38,534 nt of DNA, taken from SIG78 sp045533055 (GTDB taxonomy: Bacteria > Verrucomicrobiota > Lentisphaeria > Victivallales > Victivallaceae). Within the stretch, counting starts at the first letter, position 1, and every line of letters begins with the position of its first letter. The stretch covers positions 1-38,534 of the forward strand of contig JAZSHD010000086.1 of the NCBI GenBank assembly GCA_045533055.1, written 5' to 3'. Made by a program: the position numbers and the translations under genes. Below, piece after piece: positions 1 to 6,946 of the stretch. The notes under the pieces were generated by a model. That model did no database searches and had not been told where the DNA came from. It saw only the letters and a program-made list of their open reading frames with translations.

Positions 1-44
1 AGCCTTTTACGGCGAGCAGCGGAAGGCAACCCCCTAAAAAATCA

Positions 45-77
45 CACGCTCTTGCGGAATTTTTCCGCATGAGCGTG
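45..77. other. Strong hairpin in left flank
   Basis: Inverted repeat of 15 bases (45-59 and 63-77) with one mismatch and a TTT loop. No T-tract follows directly on either strand, so a terminator function is uncertain. It lies outside the proposed element, in the chromosomal left flank. No gene is supported in 1-219. Confidence 0.5.
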
Positions 78-202
78 CCGGGCATAAAGAAAAAAGAGCA
101 AAATGCAAGACTTCTGGAATTTGGTGAAGATGTGAAGAAAAAACTTTGTTTTTTGAGTGAAGTTGTGCTTCGCACAGTGAAGAGAAGACTTACGTCTTCG
201 TT

Positions 203-229
203 CGCCATTTTTTTGCAAAAAAAATGGCG
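203..229. other. Hairpin overlapping the left att repeat
   Basis: Bases 203-214 and 218-229 are inverted repeats (cgccattttttt and aaaaaaatggcg) around a short centre. On the minus strand this would have followed the tRNA-Ser end before insertion. It could have been the tRNA transcription terminator, or could help form the recombination site. Role is inference. Confidence 0.45.
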
Positions 230-238
230 GAGAGCGAG
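220..238. repeat. Left attachment-site repeat (att)
   Basis: The 19-mer aaaaatggcggagagcgag is identical to 19486-19504. The last 14 bases equal the 3' end of tRNA-Ser including the encoded CCA (read on the minus strand). Beyond base 238 the sequences diverge. The run of eight A at 217-224 becomes a T8 tract right after CCA on the minus strand, consistent with an ancestral tRNA downstream region. Confidence 0.8.
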
Positions 239-591
239 TCGCCCTTCACGCTACATCTTTTTCTGCTCAATTTGAGCTGTAACACCTTGATTGTCAACTG
301 TTCATTCCAGTATTTATATAAAAATATCGGGAATTTGCAACCTGATAAAAAAGGCTCTTTCCGGTACTCTTAAGCTGTCAAATGGTACTTTTATGGCACC
401 TATATTAAACCGTCTTGACATTACTTTTATTGAGATTTTTCTAACGCATTACCGTTCCAATCCTATAAAGATTTCTGTCGTTCAGCACTCATCTGACAGC
501 AGACAACTTTCAGCATCCATGTTTGTTTAAGATGCCTGTATTTAATTTACGCCGCAACTGTTAGAAATGCAAATTCAGCATCCGAAAAGTA
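239..591. other. AT-rich region without a supported gene
   Basis: Between the left att repeat and the iteron array. Short open frames here have no ribosome-binding site or recognisable domain. AT-rich sequence next to iterons would suit an origin unwinding region, but no DnaA box was recognised. Confidence 0.4.
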
Positions 592-717
592 CCGGATTTT
601 TTGATATTCCTTCCGGATAATGTTTGTATTTTTCCGGACAATACCCTGTTTTTACCGGACTTTTGGCTGTGTCAAACGGACAATATCCCCTCTGAGCCGG
701 ACAGGGGTAACCGGACA
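592..717. repeat. Iteron array, 21-bp period (candidate replication origin)
   Basis: CCGGA or CCGGACA occurs at 592, 613, 634, 655, 676 (ACGGACA, first base changed) and 697: six units in exact 21-bp register. A further CCGGACA lies at 711 and its inverse TGTCCGG at 736-742. The spacers vary but several are T-rich. Known: plasmid and element origins often carry iterons of about 17-22 bp that bind the initiator on one helix face. The array lies upstream of the HTH gene and inside the element boundary. Alternatively it is an operator array for the HTH protein. Confidence 0.65.
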
Positions 718-742
718 TTTAACCTCAAAAGTCCGTGTCCGG
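711..742. repeat. Inverted repeat CCGGACA/TGTCCGG beside iterons
   Basis: CCGGACA at 711-717 faces TGTCCGG at 736-742 across 18 bases, directly after the iteron array. Such inverted iterons are often operator sites for Rep or the adjacent regulator. The following 743-1005 carries no supported gene and is presumably the leader of the HTH gene at 1006; no confident promoter was found in it. Confidence 0.45.
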
Positions 743-1005
743 CTGAAGAAAAATCAAAATATATCCGGGGCTTTAACTTGCTGCTGCCCCCCACTGTTAC
801 AAATCTGTCTGGGCGGTTTGGTAAAATAGTACGGCAGGTTATTGAATTGCAACAGAACAGGTCTTTCACTGCTTATATATAAGGTATTGATCTTATTGGT
901 AACAACGATTAAAACACCTTGAAGACTACCGGTCTCAACTTCTGAAAACTTTATAATTTTACAATCTTGCAACATCCCATGCGCAACAGAAAGGAGGCGC
1001 ATGAG

Positions 1006-1359
1006 ATGAATAACAATTTGATCCGTCACCAAACCGTAATCCTCATCGGAAAAATTCTGCACCCCTTAACCGAATCCAATCTGATTCCTTTTCCGGAATA
1101 CAGAGAGATCATCGCCCAATTAAAGCATATTGCCGCCAAAGGTGAAGCTTTGCCGGTAGTGGTGCCCAAATTGGTAACTACCGAGGAAGCCGCCAACATG
1201 CTTGGTATAAGCGTGGCGAATTTCAAAAAGCAGGAACCGTACCTGCCGTTCACAAGGAAATACGTTGGGCATGGCATCCGTTACCGCAATACAGATATAA
1301 TCCGCTTCATCTTGAGCGATGATACAACCGTTGAATCCGACATTTCAGAAACAAAGTAA
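1006..1359 (+). CDS. HTH_17/excisionase-like DNA-binding protein
   Basis: A 117-residue protein. The start at 1006 is chosen because aaggagg at 991-997 lies 8 bases upstream; upstream in-frame ATG and TTG codons have no such site. Residues about 54-103 form a MerR/excisionase-type winged helix (KLVTTEEAANMLGIS, then GIRYRNTDIIRFI), the usual arrangement in which a helix-turn-helix is followed by a basic wing. The N-terminal 50 residues are unassigned. Family members act as recombination directionality factors or small regulators on mobile elements. Its place beside the iteron array, near the end of the element distal to the integrase, fits an Xis or copy-control role. Specific function is inferred, not shown. 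Confidence 0.75.
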   Translation: MNNNLIRHQTVILIGKILHPLTESNLIPFPEYREIIAQLKHIAAKGEALPVVVPKLVTTEEAANMLGISVANFKKQEPYLPFTRKYVGHGIRYRNTDIIRFILSDDTTVESDISETK

Positions 1360-1366
1360 AACCTAT

Positions 1367-1400
1367 CTGTTCCTGTCAGTAGAGTTGCTGACAGGAACAG
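1367..1400. terminator. Perfect 13-bp hairpin, probable bidirectional terminator
   Basis: ctgttcctgtcag (1367-1379) pairs perfectly with 1388-1400 around an 8-base loop. It lies between the convergent HTH gene (plus) and PIN gene (minus). The minus strand continues with a short TTTT; the plus-strand T-run is several bases away. Confidence 0.55.
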
Positions 1401-1525
1401 GTGCGTGAAAGTGTTTTATTCTGGTGTTGTTTATTAAAAAATCGCATAACACGCATGTAGTAAAAAAAATAAAAACCGTGAATTCAAGTTGTTAATTATT
1501 CCGAAAAAATTTACGATATGAAACT

Positions 1526-2104
1526 CTATTTAGGAAAGTCGTAGCCTGTTAATTGTTTAAAACGTCTTTTGGCGGCAGGCGATGGGAATGGCTCACCTTT
1601 TGCTATCCAATCTTCAAAAATTGGCATATGGGTTACATGATCAAAAATTAATGCACCTTTTTCAAGCCATATACTTACAATTTCTAATGGCTCAATGTTT
1701 TCCAAATCAAACTCCTCTTGGGAAAAAGCAATCAAAGCTCTATCTGTGGTTGAAATTGCAACATCACTTACATTGGGCTGAATATCTGGTAGCAGTAAAG
1801 ATAAAATTACCACAGATTTATCTTCTCTGCTTAAATTATAACAGGAATGTTCTTGAAGGCTAATATTAACAGCTGCGCTGACATTTTTGTACTGCTCGGC
1901 ATTAATTACATGTCCCTGCGGAATAGGCTTTATTACGCCTCGATATGTATCGCGCCAAGGGTATTTATCCTTAAATTTTCTAGTCTGAAATATTTCATCG
2001 AATACTTCTTGGGTTGTGCAACACTCATAGCAACTATCACAAAACATTGCTGGATTTAATCGCAATAACATAAGGATAGAACATGTATCAGTAACAATGA
2101 TCAT
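1526..2104 (-). CDS. PIN-domain (VapC-like) putative toxin
   Basis: A 192-residue protein. PIN-type acidic positions can be read: D6 in VTDTCS, E33/E37 in the TQEVFDEI segment, E94-D95 in LSREDKS and D121 in STTDRAL. These match the metal-binding acids of PIN ribonucleases. The start codon overlaps the stop of the upstream XRE-ImmA/IrrE gene by four bases (ATGA), so the two are translationally coupled. PIN proteins paired with XRE/Zn-peptidase proteins have been predicted as toxin-antitoxin-like modules; target RNA and toxicity here are unknown. On this element it may provide maintenance or phage defence. The PIN assignment is fairly secure; the toxin role is inference. Confidence 0.75.
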   Translation of the reverse strand: MIIVTDTCSILMLLRLNPAMFCDSCYECCTTQEVFDEIFQTRKFKDKYPWRDTYRGVIKPIPQGHVINAEQYKNVSAAVNISLQEHSCYNLSREDKSVVILSLLLPDIQPNVSDVAISTTDRALIAFSQEEFDLENIEPLEIVSIWLEKGALIFDHVTHMPIFEDWIAKGEPFPSPAAKRRFKQLTGYDFPK

Positions 2105-3192
2105 TTAATACTATCCCGTAACTTTTTCAATTCTTCCAGCAATGCTTGTCCATCTTCGCCATTAGATAAATCAAATATTTGAGCAACAAAACGTGCCGTC
2201 ATATTTTCCAAGTTGGGTAATAAAAATTCTTTGAAAAAAAGCAAAGAAAACGTATAATAATTCAGACAAACATCTTTTTCAGATGCTGTACCTGGAGACA
2301 ATATGTTACCAATTTTCCCAATACAATTGTTAATACTGGAACTTATAGCTTTAATTTGATCCTTTGTATAGTGCCAGTTTACTTCAATTCCACGGCGTTC
2401 AAAAGATTTATATAATCCAAGCACAGAAAAATCTCTAGCATATTTGACGATGATATTTTTTTGAGTTTCTTTATCAGCTTGATTTAATTCCATTTGTAAT
2501 TTATTAAGAAAATTATCTGGGAATTGGGCTAAATCTGCTACCTTATTGCAAAAATCATCTTCTGTTTCCTCAGTATCATTGTTACGGCGAACTGAATGAC
2601 AAATTTCATGCAAAAGCACAAAAATTAAATCCGGAACAAAAGATTCTGTATCGACGAAGATAACAGGCACACCATTTATCCTGCGATGAAATGCGTATAC
2701 TTCTGATAAATTATTTGAAAATTTGCGAAAAATAATACAAATCCCTAATTTATGGGCAAGCTTAAATACATCGCCATAGGTCATTGCAGATATTTCATCA
2801 ATTCCAGCAATTGCTCTAAATTGCTTTGATAATTGCTTAAATTTATCTGTTGATAACTCGCAGACTTGAGAAAATACCAAAGAATCGTTAGAAATGATAT
2901 TGCTATACTCTTCCGCAAGAGCATTTGCTTCGTCAAAACTATTTTGATTTACTAACGCATTGTGGGCTGGCATAAATTGGGGCGATGCAACAATAGTATC
3001 TTCAAATAAATCTGCTATTGAGATCTGCAATTCTACAGCAATAGCAAGCAACAACTTTCCATTGGGGATATTGCCTTCATTCACCCAGCTACTAAAAGAC
3101 TGCCGCGAGACCCTAATTTTGTTACAAAATTCATCTTGTGATCTATATCGGCTTTCCACAAAATTTTTTAATTTTTCGCCCAGCCATTTCAT
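2101..3192 (-). CDS. XRE HTH + ImmA/IrrE metallopeptidase
   Basis: A 363-residue protein. The start at 3192 is chosen over upstream in-frame ATGs because GGAGG lies 8 bases upstream and a good promoter precedes it. Residues about 6-63 are an XRE helix-turn-helix (SQDEFCNKIRVSRQSFSSW). A Zn-peptidase domain follows with H195-E-I-C-H199, the HExxH metal site, and an acidic segment around 208-213. The C-terminal 130 residues are unassigned. Known relatives include ImmA and IrrE, proteases that cleave or regulate transcription factors. It overlaps the PIN gene by four bases. It probably represses its own operon and may serve as antitoxin or sensor. The region is AT-rich relative to the rest of the element. 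Confidence 0.85.
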   Translation of the reverse strand: MKWLGEKLKNFVESRYRSQDEFCNKIRVSRQSFSSWVNEGNIPNGKLLLAIAVELQISIADLFEDTIVASPQFMPAHNALVNQNSFDEANALAEEYSNIISNDSLVFSQVCELSTDKFKQLSKQFRAIAGIDEISAMTYGDVFKLAHKLGICIIFRKFSNNLSEVYAFHRRINGVPVIFVDTESFVPDLIFVLLHEICHSVRRNNDTEETEDDFCNKVADLAQFPDNFLNKLQMELNQADKETQKNIIVKYARDFSVLGLYKSFERRGIEVNWHYTKDQIKAISSSINNCIGKIGNILSPGTASEKDVCLNYYTFSLLFFKEFLLPNLENMTARFVAQIFDLSNGEDGQALLEELKKLRDSIK

Positions 3193-3221
3193 TCTAACTT
3201 CCTCCATCTTCTCTATGTATA

Positions 3222-3249
3222 AATATATATCATAAAAACTAAATGTCAA
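3222..3249 (-). promoter_or_regulatory. Promoter of the XRE-ImmA/IrrE-PIN operon
   Basis: Minus strand: consensus -35 TTGACA (3249-3244), 16-base spacer, -10 TATATT (3227-3222), then the GGAGG and start at 3192. The rest of the gap to 3416 shows only A/T-rich sequence with tgcat-type short palindromes. Confidence 0.65.
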
Positions 3250-3416
3250 TTTTTTTTTACATTTTGCATATTTTTTTATGCATTTACCCCCAAATTCACT
3301 GGGTTCGTTGTTCCAAACCTCCCCAAAAATAGACGGCATTGCTGCTGAAATCGTTCATACAATAAATTTGAAAATCAAGTATTGAGTTTCTAATTCTCTG
3401 TAAAATTAGTTTTTAC

Positions 3417-4028
3417 TCATTTGGGTATTCTTGAAGAAAACAACTCCCGCTGTCTTTTGGGTGCGTTGCCCTTGGTATTATTCTTGGCAAGGTAACTGGC
3501 TCTTCTGAAGCAATCATTTTTCTTATCTTCCATTTCGGGATCATCTTTCCTCAACATAACACCGTTAACTTGCTTTTCTCCGGTTCTGCTGGTGGTGCAG
3601 TCATCAATCAAGCCATAACCGTTTTCTCTTGCCGGTAAGCCCAAAGTGCTGTCCCATAATTTTTCGGCTGTCTGGATATGGTTATGGATGTTCTGCGTTT
3701 TCTGTCCGTCAAGTAACAGAGCCACATGGTAATGCTGATGTTTCTCTTTGGATTGTTCCCGTACTGCGATATACTGCGGTTTCAATCCCTGTCTGGAAAG
3801 GTTCTTCATAAACTTGGCTTGAAACTCTCTGAATACTTCATTGTCTGCATGATCGTATCCTTCCGGGAATCGTACATCTAACCTCATAAAGAAAACTTTA
3901 CTTTTGGTTTCTTCTGCATAATTAAACTGTCTTTCTATTTCATTAAGTATTTTTGTATTACATGATAAATTTCTTTCTTTATCTGTCATAATAGAGTAGT
4001 TGTGATAAGTGTTTTCTGTTGTATTCAT
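3417..4028 (-). CDS. Inovirus Gp2/YagK-YfjJ-like protein, putative HUH replication initiator
   Basis: A 203-residue protein. The layout resembles the YagK/YfjJ C-terminal (inovirus Gp2) family: an N-terminal strand containing FFMRLDVRFP, then KHQHYHVALLLDG with an HUH triad (H99-Y100-H101), and late Y179-L-A-K182, the YxxK form of the rolling-circle Rep tyrosine motif. Known HUH endonucleases nick one strand and form a tyrosyl-DNA bond. This makes it a candidate initiator or mobilisation nickase for the element. A ggag sequence lies about 10 bases before the start. It sits alone between the TA-like operon and a terminator at 4177-4203. The family match is from memory of motifs; nicking activity is inferred. 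Confidence 0.65.
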   Translation of the reverse strand: MNTTENTYHNYSIMTDKERNLSCNTKILNEIERQFNYAEETKSKVFFMRLDVRFPEGYDHADNEVFREFQAKFMKNLSRQGLKPQYIAVREQSKEKHQHYHVALLLDGQKTQNIHNHIQTAEKLWDSTLGLPARENGYGLIDDCTTSRTGEKQVNGVMLRKDDPEMEDKKNDCFRRASYLAKNNTKGNAPKRQRELFSSRIPK

Positions 4029-4176
4029 TTTTTGTTTTCTCCGTGTTGGATAATGTTTTTCTTTAAGGTACTACCAATATACCTTGACTGATTTGGAAGC
4101 GAAAAATTAAAAATTGTCAAGCCCAATGAAAGCCAATAACAATTTTTTGCTTTCCATATTATGACTGCATTAACTG

Positions 4177-4203
4177 AAAAAAAGAGAGCCAACAAGACTC
4201 TCT
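4177..4203 (-). terminator. Rho-independent terminator after zinc-ribbon genes
   Basis: Minus strand: AGAGAG, 9-base loop, CTCTCT then a T-run (A7 on the plus strand at 4177-4183). It closes the operon of zinc-ribbon genes ending at 4215. Confidence 0.7.
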
Positions 4204-4214
4204 CTGTTTTGAGT

Positions 4215-4298
4215 TCAGAACTCCAATCCGCAGTCGCGGCAGATATAGCCGTCGTCCCAGGGAATTATATCGTCTGAATTACAGTCAGGGCATCTCAT
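4215..4298 (-). CDS. 27-residue zinc-ribbon microprotein
   Basis: A short frame coding 27 residues, beginning MRCPDC and ending with ICRDCGLEF: two CxxC pairs spaced as in a minimal zinc ribbon. Its ATG overlaps the stop of the upstream 99-residue gene by one base (TAATG), which implies translational coupling, and a terminator follows 12 bases after its stop. GGAG occurs about 10 bases upstream of the start. Coupling, composition and the terminator together argue that it is a real gene. It probably binds one zinc ion. Function unknown; it could partner the upstream zinc-ribbon membrane protein. Confidence 0.65.
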   Translation of the reverse strand: MRCPDCNSDDIIPWDDGYICRDCGLEF

Positions 4299-4597
4299 TA
4301 TGCTGCTCTCCATTGGTAATTGCAGTTGGTGCAGCGGTACATCCGCATTACGTTTTCGTCGATGAGTTTGCCTACGGTGTTTCCGGCTACTGCTCCGCTG
4401 GCGGCTCCTATGAGTATGCCTAAAACTCCTCCGATTGCGGTGCCGATTCCGGGGCAGAACAAGCTGCCGACTGCGGCTCCGGTTTTAGCTCCGGCGGTGG
4501 CTGCTACATAGCCTCCGGCACCGGCTCCCAGCAGCGTGGTTGTTCCACGAATGGTTGTTACGATATAAGCTTTTGATTCACATTTCGGACATTCCAT
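4298..4597 (-). CDS. Zinc-ribbon protein with glycine-zipper membrane segment
   Basis: A 99-residue protein with a split zinc ribbon: CPKC near the N-terminus (C3, C6) and CTNC near the C-terminus (C89, C92). Between them, residues about 18-76 are a Gly/Ala-rich hydrophobic stretch with GxxxG repeats (glycine zipper), able to form a membrane hairpin that would bring both Cys pairs together on one side. AGGAAG precedes the start. It is coupled to the 27-residue zinc-ribbon gene downstream. Similar small glycine-zipper proteins occur on plasmids and phages, usually without known function. Membrane insertion is an inference from sequence. Confidence 0.7.
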   Translation of the reverse strand: MECPKCESKAYIVTTIRGTTTLLGAGAGGYVAATAGAKTGAAVGSLFCPGIGTAIGGVLGILIGAASGAVAGNTVGKLIDENVMRMYRCTNCNYQWRAA

Positions 4598-4626
4598 TTT
4601 TATCTTCCTATTTATAATGTTAAAGA

Positions 4627-4648
4627 CCGGGAGTTTTTACACTCCCGG
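4627..4648. terminator. Hairpin between DUF932 and zinc-ribbon genes
   Basis: ccgggagt (4627-4634) pairs with actcccgg (4641-4648). On the minus strand it is followed by tcttt, a weak T-tract, so it may be a partial terminator or mRNA-stabilising hairpin below the DUF932 gene. Confidence 0.45.
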
Positions 4649-4710
4649 GATGACTTGTTACAAACTGGGTGCATCACTTCCAGCCGGTCGCCGTGCGAGG
4701 CGTGCGGGAA

Positions 4711-5442
4711 TTATTTCCACAAAGCTGGATATTTACCATCCAGACCAAAACAATGATTCAACGCCGAATAAGCGTGATCCACCCTTTGCGGCGTGTACTT
4801 TTTGATCGTTTCGGTAAAAGCATTAAGTAAGCTCCAGCGGGTAGGTTCGGCAAACTCTTCATGCCGGGGATTCTTGAACTCTTTGAATACCGGCACGATG
4901 TCGCTGCTGTTGATCGCTCCCAATTCTGCCGCTCTAACAATCCGTGATCTGGCTTCATCATCGTTTTTCAGATAGATGATTTTAAGGTCTTCACAGACGG
5001 TTTCCAAAGTTAAGAATTCATTTTCCAGCTCATCCATCGCCACATCCACCAGTTCGGTCAGTTCTATCCGTGAAGTATGCCGCCGCTTGATTACGGTGGT
5101 TCCGCCAAACGCAAGATTACTGCACACAGTAACATTGATTCCGGCAGAGAGACCGACTGCAAAACTTTTGTCGTGCGAATTACGCAGACCGATGCAACGG
5201 CTCCAATCTGTACTGTTGCTTTTATTGATCCGCATCACTCCGAACATCTTCTGACCTTCACGAGCCAGACCAAAGTTCTCGTTAAGAATCTGCCAGTTGT
5301 GGGCTTTCACCACCTCGGTTACAGCTTCGATTACTTCCATGTGCGGAACTGGCTTCCAGCTTTCTGTGCAACCGGGAGTTGGAACAAGTGCGACCTCATC
5401 CCGGCTGACAAACTTACCGTCAGACATCATCATCAATCCCAT
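4711..5442 (-). CDS. DUF932-like phage/plasmid protein
   Basis: A 243-residue protein. The start at 5442 is chosen for GGAGGTGA just upstream, which also contains the stop of the nuclease gene (TGATTATG junction), so the two are coupled. The sequence reads as a DUF932-type protein: an N-terminal VPTP segment, a central LRNSHDKSFAVGLSAG block, VCSNLAFGG, then a helical C-terminus. DUF932 proteins are common on phages and plasmids and are often near recombination or single-strand annealing genes; no biochemical role is settled. Position in the clamp-nuclease operon suggests a DNA metabolism function. Homology is from pattern memory. Confidence 0.7.
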   Translation of the reverse strand: MGLMMMSDGKFVSRDEVALVPTPGCTESWKPVPHMEVIEAVTEVVKAHNWQILNENFGLAREGQKMFGVMRINKSNSTDWSRCIGLRNSHDKSFAVGLSAGINVTVCSNLAFGGTTVIKRRHTSRIELTELVDVAMDELENEFLTLETVCEDLKIIYLKNDDEARSRIVRAAELGAINSSDIVPVFKEFKNPRHEEFAEPTRWSLLNAFTETIKKYTPQRVDHAYSALNHCFGLDGKYPALWK

Positions 5443-5444
5443 AA

Positions 5445-6218
5445 TCACCTCCACTTTTTGCAACGGTCAGCGTATGGACAATCACCGCAGCTGAACCCGG
5501 TTTCGTTAGGATAGAAGTTACCGCTATTAACGCTTTTCTCGATCTGGTTTGCCAGAAAGACAAAGCGATCAAGTTCATTATCCGTCCGCAAGGTGTAATA
5601 GTTGTTGACGGTCGGCGACTTGGCTTTGGTAATGACATCGAATCTGAACAACGGTTTTTCTCCGTATTTCTGTTTGAAAGCATAGCAAAACGCTGTGGCT
5701 TGCAGATCTTTGTCTGCCTTACCAACCGGCCATTTCGCCGAAGCGGTCTTCCAGTCCACAATGCAGTTTTCTTGCCCGTCGGTAACCACAAGATCAAACT
5801 CGCCAATTAGTGGTTTTGAAAGCCCTGGAACTGTTACCGAAAAGCTTTCTGCAACCCGTTGGACTGAATAATCATCCAGCCAATTTTCGCAAGCAGCTTC
5901 TACCATTTTAAAGTCAGTTTGCAGAAGCGAATCGTAAGTTTCGGATGCCTTCAAAACAAGGTTTTCAGCAGCATCAGTTTCAGCTTTGAAGTAGTCCTCA
6001 AACACATCGCACACCTCTCTTTCGGACATAAAACTACCAATCCTCGCCCGTTCCGACAACGCCGCATGAAACGCCCGACCAAACGGAAAACACGCATTAG
6101 TGCGTTCGACCGGAGCGTTATCAATATAGCGGAATTTATATTTCAGCGGACAGGTTAAATAACACTGCATTGCTGAATACGACCAGTGCGGCAGCTCACG
6201 CAATTTATCAAACCGCAT
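5445..6218 (-). CDS. PD-(D/E)XK nuclease, RecB/Cas4-like with Fe-S cysteines
   Basis: A 257-residue protein. It begins with LPHWSYSAMQCYLTCPLKYKF, the RecB-family entry motif with C23. The nuclease core is visible: H51, GEFD with D142, VDWK with D155 and K157, and Q173 in LQATAF. The end has C244, C247 and C253 (CGDCPYADRC), which with C23 makes the four-cysteine Fe-S pattern seen in Cas4 and AddB. It should cut or resect DNA ends. GGAAGG precedes the start, which is one base after the stop of the upstream gene. It lies in a clamp/recombination operon. No cas1, cas2 or CRISPR array is present, so a Cas4 role is not supported. Confidence 0.88.
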   Translation of the reverse strand: MRFDKLRELPHWSYSAMQCYLTCPLKYKFRYIDNAPVERTNACFPFGRAFHAALSERARIGSFMSEREVCDVFEDYFKAETDAAENLVLKASETYDSLLQTDFKMVEAACENWLDDYSVQRVAESFSVTVPGLSKPLIGEFDLVVTDGQENCIVDWKTASAKWPVGKADKDLQATAFCYAFKQKYGEKPLFRFDVITKAKSPTVNNYYTLRTDNELDRFVFLANQIEKSVNSGNFYPNETGFSCGDCPYADRCKKWR

Positions 6219-6219
6219 A

Positions 6220-6627
6220 TTACGCTGCCTTCCATTGTTCGATCAAAGTCGAACACTGCTTTTTGCTCAACTGGTCAATGCTGGCAACACTGTTTTGAAC
6301 GGCGATCTGCTGCGGAGTAATACCTCGGCGGCTCGCCAAAGTGAGCAGATAATTGATCTGTTTTGGACTCGCTGGGGTACTGCCTTGAACCGGCTGATTC
6401 GGAGTGTTTACAGGCGGATTGTTTCCGCTCTGTAAGGGGCTTTTGCCGTGCAATTCAGCTTCAACCGAACTCCGCACCATTTCAAAAGTTTCGTGGATTT
6501 TACCGTTAAGCTGTTCTGCCGAAAGACCATCCGGCAGCTCAACTTCGATCGAAGCGTGGTAACTCTGACTGGTGTACTCGCCATCGGCGGGAACTTTTTT
6601 GGAATAACTTGCGTTAAGTTTCAACAT
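6220..6627 (-). CDS. Phage-type recombination-associated protein (hypothetical)
   Basis: A 135-residue protein with AGGAGA before the start. Residues about 1-60 form an alpha/beta region; 65-90 are a Pro/Asn/Gln-rich linker; 90-135 (SPKQINYLLTLASRRGIT, later LSKKQCSTLIEQW) resemble the small helical tail found on phage single-strand annealing and related proteins. A bipartite architecture with a disordered linker is also typical of ssDNA-binding partners. It is translated just before the PD-(D/E)XK nuclease. A role as cofactor of the nuclease or DUF932 protein is inference. Confidence 0.6.
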   Translation of the reverse strand: MLKLNASYSKKVPADGEYTSQSYHASIEVELPDGLSAEQLNGKIHETFEMVRSSVEAELHGKSPLQSGNNPPVNTPNQPVQGSTPASPKQINYLLTLASRRGITPQQIAVQNSVASIDQLSKKQCSTLIEQWKAA

Positions 6628-6653
6628 AGTTTCTCTCCTTTAAAAATAGAAAA

Positions 6654-6680
6654 GGACAGGCGGCACGATACCGTCTGTCC
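6654..6680. terminator. Hairpin terminator/attenuator below the clamp gene
   Basis: ggacaggcgg (6654-6663) pairs with ccgtctgtcc (6671-6680) with one G-U pair. On the minus strand TTTTC follows; on the plus strand a T7 run lies 5 bases further. It sits between the clamp gene and the next gene, so it may lower downstream expression. Confidence 0.6.
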
Positions 6681-6697
6681 TCAAGTTTTTTTATTGC

Positions 6698-6946
6698 TTA
6701 AATTGCCATGCGGATGCGTTCGATTGCCCGCTTGGCTTGGATGAAGTCCCGTTCTTTCTGCCGCTGCTGAATCTGCACTTCTTTGACCTTGCGGGAAAGC
6801 ATAGCCAAATCATCAAAAGCGACTTTCAGTTTGAGCTTGAAAGCTTCAATACTGTTGCCCAATTCATCCAGCGGATTGAGTTCAGTTTCGGGATTGTGGG
6901 CGACCATCTGCACCGGGGCAGATCCGACAGTTTGAATGTTTTCCAT
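6698..6946 (-). CDS. Possible internally initiated 82-residue product of the clamp gene
   Basis: Inside the clamp frame, residue 349 is an ATG (6946) preceded at 8 bases by a perfect AGGAGG (6960-6955). The downstream 82 residues form a separate region: a short unstructured start, then a charged helix (LGNSIEAFKLKLKVAFDDL and a Gln/Arg/Lys-rich tail). This looks like two genes fused in frame by loss of a stop, or a gene that deliberately makes a long and a short form. Both products are plausible. Function of the short form is unknown. Confidence 0.45.
   Translation of the reverse strand: MENIQTVGSAPVQMVAHNPETELNPLDELGNSIEAFKLKLKVAFDDLAMLSRKVKEVQIQQRQKERDFIQAKRAIERIRMAI

Noticed and set aside
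291..530. 79-residue plus-strand frame in the left arm of the element
   Set aside because: No ribosome-binding site, no domain, skewed composition.
592..717. CRISPR array
   Set aside because: Repeat core is only 5-7 bases at 21-bp period, with no spacer-sized unique units and no cas1/cas2.
601..882. Plus-strand 93-residue frame over the iterons
   Set aside because: The frame exists because 21 is a multiple of three, so the repeat keeps phase; no ribosome-binding site.
5445..6218. Cas4
   Set aside because: Fe-S nuclease motifs fit, but no CRISPR or other cas gene; a phage-type nuclease is more likely.
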